Shown here one piece after another: positions 1 to 8,903 of a DNA stretch of 64,000 bases; the stretch's first letter is position 1; each line of letters opens with the position of its first letter. Both the position numbers and the translations under genes were made by a program. Source of the DNA: JAZGGS01 sp963764825 (lineage in GTDB: Bacteria; Bacteroidota; Ignavibacteria; Ignavibacteriales; Ignavibacteriaceae). The stretch covers positions 372,001 to 436,000 of the forward strand of contig CAVXUA010000003.1 in NCBI GenBank assembly GCA_963764825.1. The letters are read 5' to 3'. The notes under the pieces were generated by a model, which saw only the letters and a list, made by a program, of their open reading frames with translations, ran no database searches and was not told where the DNA came from.

Positions 1-717
1 TTCTAATGCCTTTTGGTACTGAACAATCGATTCTTCATATCTTCCTTGTTTTAAAAGCATTTCGGCATAAGAATCGTATGGATTTGGGTCATTGGGAATT
101 AGCTCGATGTATTTTTTAAATGCTGTTTCGGCATCATCATAGTTTTCCAAATTCCGGTATGAGTAACCAAGCATATTGTATGAAGCAGAATAATCAGGAG
201 CAATTTCAGTTGATTTTTTCAGATGCTTTACGGCAAGGTCATATTTTTGCTGACCAAAATAAAATTGACCCATTTGCCCATGCGCTCTTTCATCATTTGG
301 ATAAAGTCCGACCAATTTTTTTAGGTGTTCTTCCTGCATTTTCTGATCCCCATCGACTCCAGCCTTTAGTGCCAGGATGATGAGCTTTTCTCCCTCTGAT
401 ATATTCTCAGTATTTGCTACTGCGTTATCCAGGTCTTCAAAAAAACCTTTGTTTGTAGGATTTGCTAATGAGTGATAATAGTAAGCCATTGCAAACTTGT
501 TATCCTTTGCAAAAGCATTTTCGAAATGTTGGAGTGATTCACGCTGTTGAAGTTTTTCAAAAAGATCGCGACCCATCATAAAATCATCATTTGCCTCCGA
601 TGACATAGTAGTAACAGCAATTTTTTCTTCTCCCACCTCTTTTGTGCACCCCGAAAACATTGCGAAAGTGAACAGGACAACAATTGTTAATCCTGTTAAT
701 GAAATTAACTTTGGCAT
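1..717 (-). CDS. TPR-repeat lipoprotein (partial, runs off left edge)
   Basis: Minus-strand reading from ATG at 717 to the window edge with no stop, so about 239 codons are visible and the C-terminus is missing. The N-terminus is a lipoprotein signal with a hydrophobic core followed by the lipobox FSGC near residue 22, predicting a lipid-anchored envelope protein. From about residue 110 onward there are 34-residue helical repeats of TPR type, for example LGYSYRNLENYDDAETAF and the unit after it. TPR units are protein-interaction scaffolds, and no enzymatic domain is visible. AGAGAGGG lies five bases before the ATG and supports this start. The binding partner is unknown. Confidence 0.85.
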   Translation of the reverse strand, partial: MPKLISLTGLTIVVLFTFAMFSGCTKEVGEEKIAVTTMSSEANDDFMMGRDLFEKLQQRESLQHFENAFAKDNKFAMAYYYHSLANPTNKGFFEDLDNAVANTENISEGEKLIILALKAGVDGDQKMQEEHLKKLVGLYPNDERAHGQMGQFYFGQQKYDLAVKHLKKSTEIAPDYSASYNMLGYSYRNLENYDDAETAFKKYIELIPNDPNPYDSYAEMLLKQGRYEESIVQYQKALE

Positions 718-1043
718 ATACGCCCTCTCTATTAGTTTAGAATTATTTAATTAATTGAAGCTTAAAATCTTCATGTAAAACAGAACATAGTTAGGCATTT
801 AAAAAATTACAAGGTATTTATGATTAGCGGGCATGAATCTTAGATGTAGAAATTTGTTCTGATTTTGTACAGAAATTAAAACACTTTAGAACAAGAAGCG
901 TAAGGTGAGCGAAATTAATTCCATTTAAACATGAATTCTTTTCCTTCACTAATTAGAAATAAATTTGGGAAATTGCAACTACAAGCAAAAAAAATGAAAA
1001 ACTACCTTTAAAAACAGAATACGTGCATTTTTTGATTGGCATA

Positions 1044-1071
1044 AAAAAGGCGAACTTTTGTTCGCATTTTT
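1044..1071 (-). terminator. Rho-independent terminator, GCGAAC-TTTT-GTTCGC hairpin
   Basis: A perfect 6-bp stem with a four-base loop at 1050-1065, flanked by an A-run on the left and a T-run on the right, so it could work in both directions. It lies about 40 bp beyond the stop of the minus-strand T9SS gene. The same stem occurs at 18424-18439. Confidence 0.75.
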
Positions 1072-1108
1072 ATTAACCGTTTCTTTGCTGGTTCAGCGTT
1101 ACATTAAA

Positions 1109-2035
1109 TTATTTCATCAATATCATCTTCTTTGTTTGTGTAAAATCATCGGTCTGTAGTTTGTAATAATAAATGCCGCTTGTAAATCCTGACGCATTAA
1201 AATTAACTTCATAACTTCCCGCTGCCTTTTCTTCATTAACAAGTGTTAGCACATCCTCGCCGATCGAGTTAAATATTGTAATTACAACATTTGATTTTTC
1301 AGGAATCACAAACTGAATAGTAGTTGAAGGATTAAACGGGTTTGGATAATTCTGTAGCAAGGCAAATTTACCTGGTGGGTTTATTTCAATTACCTGATCA
1401 AGTTCAAAATATTCATTAGTGCCGTCATAATCTATTTGATTTATCCTATAGTTGTAAGTTCCAGCCGGAACATTCTTATCTGCAAATGTATAACTATGAA
1501 TTTCTGTCGTGGTACCGTTACCACCTACAAAACCTACTTTTTCCCACTCTTCATTTTCTCTTATCCTCTCAACTCCAAATCCGGAATTGTTAAGCTCAGT
1601 TGCGGTTTGCCAGAAAAGAGTAACATCGTTTTCATTTACAGATGCACTGAAGCTTGAAAGCTCTACAGGTACATTGAGGTTTACCGTAGTGGAGTCCCAT
1701 CTTCTCTGAGGGCTATCATAACCGGCGTTAACAAGATAAACCCCCGCTCCAGGAGCAGTTAAAATGAATGGGTTGCTGCTTGTTGAATTTATAACATCCA
1801 CAACATTACCATTGTTATCAACTAGTTCTCCGCCCACTCTACTGGACGTACCCGAAACAGTAACTTCAATATTTAAGGAATCTATAAGTGAATATGAAAC
1901 AGCACCATCTGAAAATGTGTGGCATCCCGAGCCCGAGCAGCCGGGGTTTGGCCCATTGAACGAAGGTTCGGATAGAAGTATTGGTATTATTATCAACGAT
2001 ATTGCAATTGTGAGTAGTATAAAAGTTGTTTTCAT
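1109..2035 (-). CDS. T9SS-sorted exported protein with CX4CH motif
   Basis: Exported protein of 308 residues. I place the start at ATG 2035 because AGGAG sits just upstream and a clean signal peptide follows (MKTTFILLTIAISLIIIPIL). An upstream in-frame extension to 2101 is rejected. After the signal comes PSFNGPNPGCSGSGCHTFSD, where CSGSGCH is a CX4CH motif that could bind a c-type haem, though this spacing is unusual. Then come a beta-rich domain of about 100 residues and a fibronectin-like domain (WQTATELNNSGFGVERI). The last 80 residues are a T9SS type A sorting domain (LLQNYPNPFNPST ... KKMILMK). Its paralogue is at 18464-19120, which lacks the fibronectin-like domain. The T9SS assignment is firm; haem binding is inference. 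Confidence 0.85.
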   Translation of the reverse strand: MKTTFILLTIAISLIIIPILLSEPSFNGPNPGCSGSGCHTFSDGAVSYSLIDSLNIEVTVSGTSSRVGGELVDNNGNVVDVINSTSSNPFILTAPGAGVYLVNAGYDSPQRRWDSTTVNLNVPVELSSFSASVNENDVTLFWQTATELNNSGFGVERIRENEEWEKVGFVGGNGTTTEIHSYTFADKNVPAGTYNYRINQIDYDGTNEYFELDQVIEINPPGKFALLQNYPNPFNPSTTIQFVIPEKSNVVITIFNSIGEDVLTLVNEEKAAGSYEVNFNASGFTSGIYYYKLQTDDFTQTKKMILMK

Positions 2036-2371
2036 TTTTTCTCCTGTGTGTTTATTATTGATTGCAAACCAGCAATAATTGTACCATCGGTTTATTGCCA
2101 AATATGAAAGATATTTTGTAAATGGTGCTAGAAAATTACCAAAAGTGACATTACCCCCGAAAGAATTGTCAGTATTGGTAAAGACTTGCTAAATGTTAAA
2201 CTACAGAAAAAGCGTATGGCTTTGTTATCTGTGTTCAATCTGCAGCTATTCCAGCAGGAACTAAGCACAGGCGGGTTGATGCTTTGCGTAATTGAAATTA
2301 TATTGTAATTTAAGTGAAAATTTGGACAACTAAATTCTATACTTTTTATCAGTACCAGCAGGAAAATTATT

Positions 2372-2896
2372 ATGCAAGATATTAATAATATCACATTGTT
2401 GATTCATCACATGGAATGGGCTGATGCAAAAGTGTGGGAATCGGTGTTAAAGCTTTCTTCCTCAAACAGTGATTCTAAGATGAGGAAGCTTCTTTATCAC
2501 ATAAGTTCTGTACAGCGGGCATTCTATTATGTACGGACTAAACAACCTCTTGTATTTCCCAAAGAAACTGATTTTCTTGAATTGCTTGATATAGCAAAAT
2601 GGGGATATAAATGTTATGCTCAGGCTAATGAATATTTAATCTCACTCAAAGAAAATGAGTTAAAAAATATTATAGAAATTCCCTGGGCAAACCGACTGGA
2701 AAAAATTATTGGGCAAAAACCTGAAGAAGCATCATTAGCAGAAACTCTGCTACAGGTTGCTATGCACAGCGCTTATCACAGGGGGCAGGTAAATGCTCGA
2801 CTACGCGAAATTGGAGGTGAGCCACCCATGGTTGATTTTATTGCGTGGGTATGGCTGGGCAAACCTAAAGCTGATTGGAAAGGCATTATTTCCTGA
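2372..2896 (+). CDS. DinB-family metal-binding protein
   Basis: A 174-residue four-helix-bundle protein of the DinB/DUF664 type. The expected divalent-metal triad is visible: His43 (LLYHISS) and His132/His136 (MHSAYHRGQ). HSAYHRGQ is the family's most characteristic stretch. Length is normal and there is no signal peptide, so it is cytoplasmic. AGGAAAA precedes ATG 2372. Members include thiol-dependent S-transferases and stress-induced proteins, but substrate cannot be predicted here. It is the first of a run of short plus-strand genes extending to 4.9 kb. Confidence 0.85.
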   Translation: MQDINNITLLIHHMEWADAKVWESVLKLSSSNSDSKMRKLLYHISSVQRAFYYVRTKQPLVFPKETDFLELLDIAKWGYKCYAQANEYLISLKENELKNIIEIPWANRLEKIIGQKPEEASLAETLLQVAMHSAYHRGQVNARLREIGGEPPMVDFIAWVWLGKPKADWKGIIS

Positions 2897-3100
2897 AGAA
2901 ATTCGTGAGTCGATATTATTTATTCCTTTCCGGTTGAAGCTTTCCTGATATCCCTTGTTGTTTGATTAAACATGCTAATTGTTAACCTGTCTGCGCCAGG
3001 CAGGTTGAGGTCCGGTTTCTTTTAACTTAAGTTTCATTGTAGCGAAATAGGAATTTCTATGTTACTCTAAATAAAATTTTAAATTATTTTAAGGTGCACT

Positions 3101-3628
3101 ATGAAATCTATTACTAACACCCTTCTGTTAATTCTTCTCGTTTTTTCATTTATATCCTGTAATAATTCCGGGGAAGAATCCAAAGAAAATTTGCAGCAAG
3201 AAAAAAAGGCGGCTTTAGAAGATACCGATTTCAAAAAAACTTTGAAGGAAATAAACAGCGTGCTGGATAAGGCAGTTCTTGATGGGGATTATGAAGCACT
3301 ACTAAAATATTATACAGATGATGTGATCATAATGCCAATCTTCGAACCGGCAATAAGAGGTAAGGACGCTGTTCGTGAGGAGTATAAGAAGAATAAAAAG
3401 GCAGGTGTAAAATATCACGCTTTTAATGGCACGCCAGAAAAAATGTGGGCTTGTGGCGATGAAGTTTTTGAGTACGGCAAATATGGTTTAGTGTTAAGTT
3501 CTAAAGAGACTGAATACCCAGATGCTTTTTACGGCTCTTACTTTATGATCTGGGAAAAGCAGTCTGACAATTCCTATCTTGTAAAATATGTGATAACGAA
3601 TTTGGATCACAAACCTAATAAACATTAG
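3101..3628 (+). CDS. Lipoprotein with NTF2-like (DUF4440) domain
   Basis: 175 residues with a lipoprotein signal ending FISC, so the mature protein probably starts at Cys20. A charged linker is followed by an NTF2/SnoaL-like fold of DUF4440 type: INSVLDKAVLDGDYEALL, then YYTDDVIIMP and IRGKDAVREEY, the usual opening of the family. A GKYG ... SYFMIWEK strand pair follows. DUF4440 proteins are small cone-shaped folds that bind or act on varied ligands, so no substrate is assigned. AAGGTG precedes the ATG. Two other exported NTF2-like proteins lie in this window (8307-8882 and 19346-19809). Confidence 0.8.
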   Translation: MKSITNTLLLILLVFSFISCNNSGEESKENLQQEKKAALEDTDFKKTLKEINSVLDKAVLDGDYEALLKYYTDDVIIMPIFEPAIRGKDAVREEYKKNKKAGVKYHAFNGTPEKMWACGDEVFEYGKYGLVLSSKETEYPDAFYGSYFMIWEKQSDNSYLVKYVITNLDHKPNKH

Positions 3629-3712
3629 CGCAGAAGATATGTTTTGAGTGTAATTACAAATACTGTTAAATGATGAATTAACTACAAGGGTTTTTGTAAT
3701 GAGACGTTATAA

Positions 3713-4144
3713 ATGAAAATTAATTTATCAAATATTATAAAACTCTCTTTAGCATCCATCTTTATAATATTAGGAATAACTTTTACTAGTTGCTGTTCGG
3801 CAGATTATGTTTATATAAAAGTAAATAAATCAGCATTGTTGCCAGATGCTATCGAAATAAACAGGGATTCTCTAATAGTAGAAGGGTTTAAGATCTGCTA
3901 TTTGGCGCAAAGATATTATTATAAACCAACATATTTAGGAGGGGGCGGTCTTTCTTTTTATGCGTTTTATATACCTCCACATCTCGCAAAAACAGATTAT
4001 GGCATATACTCGGTTAGCGCCGTTGAAAGTAGTAGGATAACAATTAGTGCTGAAGGTGTTCAAATTGGTGTGGATGGAATTAATCCAATCAAAGCAGAAT
4101 TTATTGTAAACAAAAGCACAGTATCAGCTGCTGTTTTTAATTGA
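3713..4144 (+). CDS. Hypothetical lipoprotein
   Basis: 143 residues with a signal peptide ending FTSCC, a plausible lipobox at Cys27. The mature part has no recognised domain. It contains a glycine/aromatic stretch (YLGGGGLSFYAFYIPP) and ends in beta-rich sequence. No strong ribosome-binding site precedes ATG 3713, and the upstream context is A/T-rich. It is co-directional with the two genes that follow, 50 and 300 bp downstream. Its function is unknown. Confidence 0.65.
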   Translation: MKINLSNIIKLSLASIFIILGITFTSCCSADYVYIKVNKSALLPDAIEINRDSLIVEGFKICYLAQRYYYKPTYLGGGGLSFYAFYIPPHLAKTDYGIYSVSAVESSRITISAEGVQIGVDGINPIKAEFIVNKSTVSAAVFN

Positions 4145-4194
4145 GATAATACCGAAGACAAAAGAATCTTATGCTATTTGTTACTTTTTAAATT

Positions 4195-4455
4195 ATGTCT
4201 TTAAGAGATATTATAAAATTTGTACTTATACCTTTTTTAATTGTTTATTTTAGCGCAGCTTTAGGTTACATAATAATGCTTACAACAATCGCAGTAAAAA
4301 GCAGCTTGCTTAATGTTTTTTCTCCAGTAGTATTGTTTACTGAAATTGTAAATGGCAATGGTACAATTAACTATACTATTGGCGCAGGTATAATGCTTTA
4401 TATCTACTTAAAGAAATTTTTCAGAAGAGAAGATCCTGAAGACAAAAATGAATAA
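4195..4455 (+). CDS. Small hydrophobic membrane protein
   Basis: 86 residues with two clear transmembrane segments (about residues 8-30 and 60-72) and possibly a third weaker one, then a short charged tail (KKFFRREDPEDKNE). I recognise no family. The stop overlaps the start of the next gene by 8 bp (ATGAATAA), so translation of the two is probably coupled. The overlap and shared direction are the main support that this short frame is real. Confidence 0.6.
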   Translation: MSLRDIIKFVLIPFLIVYFSAALGYIIMLTTIAVKSSLLNVFSPVVLFTEIVNGNGTINYTIGAGIMLYIYLKKFFRREDPEDKNE

Positions 4456-4891
4456 AATTACAAAATTTATCCTCCTTGGATGTTTAATTTTTGTTGGCTG
4501 TAACGACCAATCTCAATTAAATAAAATAAAACGCGAATTTGTTAACATTGATATTTCTACTCCTTCGGGATGGAGATTAACAATTAAGCAAGATGGTTCG
4601 GGGCAGGTTGGCTTTGGTTCGCATGCAGTTGACTTTGCAGGTTTTGAAAAAAATACTTTTAATTTTTCTGATGTTATACAAAATCTTGAATCGAAATTAG
4701 AATCCCGGGGTTCAATATCAACAGAAATAGTTGTTAGTTTATGGAAAAAGGGGGAAACATCTATAAACGCTCAATATATTTCAGATAAAACCCTGGTGAG
4801 TAAGTATTTTCAAAAAGCACTTGCTGCTATAATTTATAATAAAGAAAGAATAGAAAAAATTTATAAAGAAAAAAATCCTGTATCTTTTTAG
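4448..4891 (+). CDS. Hypothetical lipoprotein, coupled to upstream membrane protein
   Basis: 147 residues beginning MNKITKFILLGCLIFVGCND, a lipoprotein signal with lipobox VGC at Cys18. The mature portion is unassigned: a beta-rich N-terminal half and a helical C-terminus rich in Lys and Glu. The start overlaps the preceding membrane-protein gene by 8 bp, which suggests the two act together. Past its stop the sequence becomes heavily damaged until about 6.15 kb. Confidence 0.65.
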   Translation: MNKITKFILLGCLIFVGCNDQSQLNKIKREFVNIDISTPSGWRLTIKQDGSGQVGFGSHAVDFAGFEKNTFNFSDVIQNLESKLESRGSISTEIVVSLWKKGETSINAQYISDKTLVSKYFQKALAAIIYNKERIEKIYKEKNPVSF

Positions 4892-5023
4892 CATTAAATA
4901 AATACATACAAGCGTAGTTTTGTAACCTGCATTTTGTTGGCAGGGCAGCCAGGGTAATGTAGTGGAGACGGGTGTGTTTGAGTAAGTGAAAAGTAAAATG
5001 AACTTTATAAAGGAGGGAAATAT

Positions 5024-6045
5024 ATGGATACTGAAAAACACAAAGATAGATTTGTAAAAACTTTGCTGTCTCTTTAATAGTACTTTTTTTACATTACATT
5101 ATACACAAATAACAATAAGAGAATCGCAATTACTGGAAATATTCACAACGGGTGTATAGATTTTTTCTATTGATGGAGAGAGCGGATTAATTAATATTGG
5201 AAACATCGGAGGACCAATATATACGATTCACCTTTGTGGATATGCAGAACTTGTTAACAATAAATAATTATGAAGTGAGTGAGTTACAATTTTAGCAGCA
5301 CGTTATACATCAAACGCACATACAATCGGTGAAGCACCACAAAACATAGTGGCGAATCCTGTTTTCTTTTACAGTAACGACTCAACTTCATTATAGGAGA
5401 AGCAACTATTGAAAGTGAATACAGGTTATCATTATGTAGTATGAATGTTGAAGGTAATAACATATGGATAGAGTTAAAACATAGAAATTGGGATAAACAT
5501 ATGATTAAGCTGGCAGATTTACAAGCAAGTTTTATACAAGAGAGCAGGAAATGAGAGTAGATGGTTAAGGTACACTAAAAATAAGGGGAAAGGATTAGAG
5601 TGTTAAGGCAAAAGAGAGATTATGAGGATTATGGGTGTAAGGAGTTTATTAAAAAGGAAGGGATGATTTAGTGGTTAAAGATGTAAATATAAATGAATAT
5701 GATAAAGGATATGTAAATGATGATTATGATGTTATGTTAACTTTTAATTGTATTAGAGTAGAAAATGTAGAAAATATTAGATTAGAATTTAGTTTAGAGA
5801 AAAAATATGAAAAAAAGTTTAAAAAGAACAAGATAATTTGATTTTGAATAATTGAAAGAGATAAAGTAAATTTAAAGGTGTATGATATAATGGGTAATGA
5901 AATTGTTAAACTAATTAATGAAGAAATAGAAGAAGGTAGATAAAATATAAAATTTAAAGAAAAAGTGTTGAAAAAAGGTGTTTAATTTTAAAAGATTGTT
6001 AGAAATGAATATGTTGAAAAAAAAAAGATGATGATAATTAAGTAA
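5024..6045 (+). pseudogene. Decayed T9SS-sorted exported protein gene
   Basis: No open frame survives, but joined fragments read as one Ignavibacteria-type exported protein. AAAGGAGGG precedes ATG 5024. Fragments in order are THYTQITIRESQLLEIF-like text near 5095, SIDGESGLINIGNIGG near 5170, FTFVDMQNLLTINNYEVSE near 5230, LAARYTSNA and VANPVFFYSNDSTS near 5300-5390, and IGEATIESEYRLSL near 5400. RDYEDYGCKEFI follows near 5620, and a degraded sorting domain at about 5800-6045 (VNLKVYDIMGNEIVKLINEE ... KKKMMIIK, stop at 6043). The 5' half is broken by indels. The 3' half is broken by near-total loss of C, turning NYPNPFNP into a Lys/Glu-rich stretch and TAC codons into TAA. Confidence 0.75.
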
Positions 6046-6146
6046 GTGTTGAATGATAATATTTTGTTTTAGAGTTAAGTTAAGGTTAAAGTTGAGTAAA
6101 ATATTTAGAAAATAATTATTAAATAAAAAAAGAATTGAGAGAAATT
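5576..6146 (+). other. Cytosine-depleted tract (4 C in about 570 bp)
   Basis: By direct count the plus strand has C only at about 5609, 5741, 5829 and 5911, and none at all from 5912 to 6146, while G remains common. C content is normal immediately before 5576 and after about 6150. The tract begins inside the decayed T9SS gene and ends in the non-coding stretch after it, so its edges ignore the gene. Where the ancestral codons can be inferred, C has mostly become A, sometimes T or G. Technical and biological explanations are discussed in the findings. Confidence 0.9.
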
Positions 6147-6165
6147 CGGTAGAAATAATAATTTT

Positions 6166-7034
6166 ATGGCAAAAATATAGGAGAATATGTACTGTATCAG
6201 AAATTAGAAGATATTAACACAAGACCACAGCCTTTCCAGTTTTACACGACTGAAGAATTATGGACTGATGAACACACATCCAAAAAGATGCTTGAATATC
6301 ATCTAAACGAAAATATTAACCTTTCATCTCGTAACAAAAAATTTGTTGAGCATTCGGTTGAATGGATAGTATCTAACTTTGGTATTGATAGCAATTCATC
6401 TGTTTGTGATTTCGGATGTGGTCCTGGTTTGTATACAACACGATTTGCGGAAAAAGGTGCAAATGTTACTGGGATAGATTTTTCAAAGAGGTCAATTGAT
6501 TTTGCAAAAAATGTTGCACAAGAAAAAGGATTAGATATTGACTACGTTAACCAGAATTATCTTTTATATGGCACAGATAAACGATTTGATTTAATAACAA
6601 TGATAATGTGTGACTATTGTGCATTGAGTCCCCAGCAAAGAGAAAAGTTGCTTCAATTATTTTATAAGCTCTTAAAACAAAATGGTTCAATTTTGTTAGA
6701 TGTGTATACACTCGAAGCATACAGAACAAGAGAAGAACAATCAACATATGAAGTTAATTCACTCAATGGTTTTTGGTCTTCAAAGAAATACTATGGATTC
6801 CTAAATATATTCAAATATGAAGAACAGAAAGTCGTACTTGATAAATACACAATAGTTGAGGAAGATAGAGATCGTGTTGTTTATAATTGGCTACAATATT
6901 TTAGTTCTGAATCACTAAAAGAAGAATTAGAAAAGAGAAATTTTATAGTGCAGAATCTATATTCGGATGTAGGTGGTTCACCGTATGATTCAAATAGTAA
7001 AGAAATGGCAGTAGTTTTGAAAAAAGCCATATGA
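6166..7034 (+). CDS. Class I SAM-dependent methyltransferase (5' end frameshifted)
   Basis: Methyltransferase with the SAM-binding motif VCDFGCGPGLYTTRFAEKGA and post-motif VTGIDFSKRSIDFA. The uninterrupted frame starts at ATG 6288, but typical family N-terminal sequence extends upstream in the same frame (PQPFQFYTTEELWTDEHTSK), back to about 6183. The likely true start is ATG 6166, out of frame by one base. One extra A in the A5 run at 6171-6175 would restore it, giving about 289 residues. The substrate is unknown, and no partner gene is obvious. The lesion adjoins the damaged 4.9-6.15 kb region, so sequence error is likely. Confidence 0.75.
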
Positions 7035-7089
7035 CAAACAAATCAATCGGATGCCGTAATGTAGGCATTATCCATTTGAGAGGTATTTT

Positions 7090-7617
7090 ATGAAAACAGT
7101 AATAAGAATCATTTTATTTACATTTCTTGCATCCATAAATATTTCTGCACAACAAACTTCATTTCAGGATTCATTGCTGGAAAGGATGACAGGTAATTGG
7201 ATTTTAAAGGGGACTATTGCCGGGCAGGAGGTTACACACGATATTGAAGTTTCATGGATTCTTGAGCATCAGTATTTACAGATATCTGAAATATCCCGTG
7301 AAAAAGATGCTGATGGTACAGCAGCCTACGAGGCTTTGGTGCTTATCGGTTGGGATTCTGATTTGAGCAAGTATGCTTGTCTTTGGCTGGATGTTACCGG
7401 CGGTGGAGGTCTTTCAGCTAAGGCTATTACCGGTTATGCAGAACGGAATGGAGATGAAATTCCTTTCCTATTTAAAACTAATGAAGAAAGTATTTGGCAT
7501 ACAACATTTGCTTATGATAGAAATACTGATACATGGCAATGGAATATGGACGGAGAAGAAAACGGAAAATTTAAACCCTTTGCACGTGTAAAACTGACAA
7601 GAAATGAGTTAGATTAA
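7090..7617 (+). CDS. Exported DUF1579-like protein
   Basis: 175 residues with a Sec signal peptide (MKTVIRIILFTFLASINISA, cleavage near AQQ) and a lipocalin-like beta-sheet domain resembling DUF1579. LERMTGNWILKGTIAGQ at the start of the mature part and repeated Trp-containing strands (WHTTFAYDRNTDTWQWNMDG) fit that family, whose role is unknown. GAGG lies nine bases before the ATG. It is followed by a palindromic element at 7638-7690. Confidence 0.7.
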   Translation: MKTVIRIILFTFLASINISAQQTSFQDSLLERMTGNWILKGTIAGQEVTHDIEVSWILEHQYLQISEISREKDADGTAAYEALVLIGWDSDLSKYACLWLDVTGGGGLSAKAITGYAERNGDEIPFLFKTNEESIWHTTFAYDRNTDTWQWNMDGEENGKFKPFARVKLTRNELD

Positions 7618-7637
7618 GTAATTTTTTCAAAACAACG

Positions 7638-7690
7638 GTTAACAAGCAACTCAATCCTGCTGCTGTTTTGCAATAGGTTGTTCGTTGCTT
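7638..7690. repeat. attC-like imperfect palindrome, copy 1
   Basis: GTTAACAAGCAAC on the left can pair with GTTGTTCGTTGCTT on the right, enclosing TGCTGCTGTTTTGCAATAG. The core GCTGCTGTTT is shared with the elements at 8166-8210 and 8904-8950. Each lies just after the stop of a short plus-strand gene. Confidence 0.55.
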
Positions 7691-7758
7691 TCTGTTTTTG
7701 CTTTAAGTTGCATTTTAACTTTAGATGATTTTATAATATTTAATCATCAGGTGACAAT

Positions 7759-8100
7759 ATGAAATATTTATTCTTCTTTATTGTATCTTCATTTTTATCC
7801 CTACTCGTGATTTGTTGTAATCCAACTTCAACTGCAAACATATTATTTGATGGGACAAACTATGATAGATCAAATAATAATGCTCTGCTTTTCGGGAGAG
7901 TAGTGGATAAGGATACTAATGAACCACTTGTGGGTGCAAATGTAACCTTAAAGGATTATAACATAGGCTCAGCTACTGATGTTTATGGTAATTATTTAAT
8001 TAAAGATATTCCTCCTGGAATATATACTGTAAAGGTTTCGTATATAGGTTACAAGTCTTCAATCTTATCGGATATAAAATTAGATACAAAAAAAAGATAA
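7759..8100 (+). CDS. Short lipoprotein with CarboxypepD_reg-like domain
   Basis: 113 residues with a lipoprotein-type signal (SLLVICCN). Residues 42-113 form one beta-sandwich of the carboxypeptidase regulatory-like (CarboxypepD_reg/DUF4480) type: LFGRVVDKDTNEPLVGANV, then ATDVYGNYLIKDIPPGIYTV and VSYIGYKS. This domain usually sits at the N-terminus of TonB-dependent receptors or surface proteins. Here it is nearly the whole protein, so it may be a stand-alone surface module or a truncation. GGTGAC precedes the ATG. Confidence 0.7.
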   Translation: MKYLFFFIVSSFLSLLVICCNPTSTANILFDGTNYDRSNNNALLFGRVVDKDTNEPLVGANVTLKDYNIGSATDVYGNYLIKDIPPGIYTVKVSYIGYKSSILSDIKLDTKKR

Positions 8101-8165
8101 TTTAATTAGATTTTAAACATACAAGTAACACCATTTGTAGTGCCAAAATAATAAATTTGATTTCA

Positions 8166-8210
8166 GCCTAACAAACACATCCCGGCTGCTGTTTCGTATT
8201 AGTGTGTTTG
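8166..8210. repeat. attC-like imperfect palindrome, copy 2
   Basis: Starts GCCTAAC, which fits the RYYYAAC consensus of an attC outer box. CAAACACA at 8172-8179 pairs perfectly with TGTGTTTG at 8203-8210 around GGCTGCTGTTTCGTATTAG. No clear GTTRRRY partner is found, though GTTAGCT occurs further downstream. Confidence 0.55.
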
Positions 8211-8306
8211 AATCTTTTTTATGCTTGAGTTAAGTTAGCTGCAACTATTGTATCCTCAAAATTAATAGATGTCTTTAATAATATATATTAAAGGAGGCGT
8301 GCTTAT

Positions 8307-8882
8307 ATGAAGAAAATTTACAAAACCTGGCTCCCAATCTTTGTATTGGTAATTTTAATTTTTTCTTGTTCCGAAAACCTCACACAACTAACTCAACGGT
8401 ATCCAACGGTGTATAACACACACAATGTAAATGACATAGTAAATTTGTATGCTGATGATGCGGTTTTTGAAGTGGCGGGTCAATTTTCTTTTAACGGTAA
8501 AGATCAAGTTAGAGATATAACGAAATATGATAGCGTCCTTAATATAAAAATGTCAGTAAGTAATATTGAAACGGTTGGAGATTCTGTGTTCTGCAATTTA
8601 TCCGAGACAAATGATTGGTTGCAAACAGCTGAAATTGGTGAAGCTCATTACTCGGTTATTTTCGTTTTTAAGGATGGTTTAATAAGTAAAATTAGCGCTG
8701 AAGCAAAACCTGAGACAGCTGAAGCATTCAATAATGTACTTACACCATTAATGATATGGGCCAAAGAGAATAAACCAGATTTACTTGCTGAAATGATGCC
8801 TGAGGGTAAATTTATTTACAACGCAGAAAATGCAATGAAAACTTTAAACCTCCTGACTGAATGGAAAGAAAGTACCAGGTGA
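8307..8882 (+). CDS. Lipoprotein, NTF2-like fold
   Basis: 191 residues. The signal ends IFSCSEN (lipobox Cys21). Residues about 30-125 resemble an NTF2/SnoaL-like domain: YPTVYNTHNVNDIVNLYADD, then FEVAGQFSFNGKDQVRDI, with a helical C-terminal extension. An unusually strong AGGAGG lies upstream of the ATG, so expression may be high. Ligand and role are unknown. It is flanked on both sides by the palindromic elements at 8166 and 8904. Confidence 0.75.
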   Translation: MKKIYKTWLPIFVLVILIFSCSENLTQLTQRYPTVYNTHNVNDIVNLYADDAVFEVAGQFSFNGKDQVRDITKYDSVLNIKMSVSNIETVGDSVFCNLSETNDWLQTAEIGEAHYSVIFVFKDGLISKISAEAKPETAEAFNNVLTPLMIWAKENKPDLLAEMMPEGKFIYNAENAMKTLNLLTEWKESTR

Positions 8883-8903
8883 TAATATTTTGGTTAATTT
8901 TTG

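Noticed and set aside
2128..2394. Minus-strand reading frame of 88 codons
   Set aside because: It lies in the promoter region between divergent genes, has no ribosome-binding site, and looks like chance in AT-rich DNA.
2975..3015. tRNA or CRISPR repeat from the AACCTGTCTGCGCC hairpin
   Set aside because: There is no cloverleaf, anticodon arm or repeated unit. It is only a short palindrome related to text at 19293.
5576..6146. Diversity-generating retroelement variable region
   Set aside because: DGRs change adenines to random bases and need a reverse transcriptase and template repeat. Here C is lost, mostly to A, and no template repeat or RT is seen.
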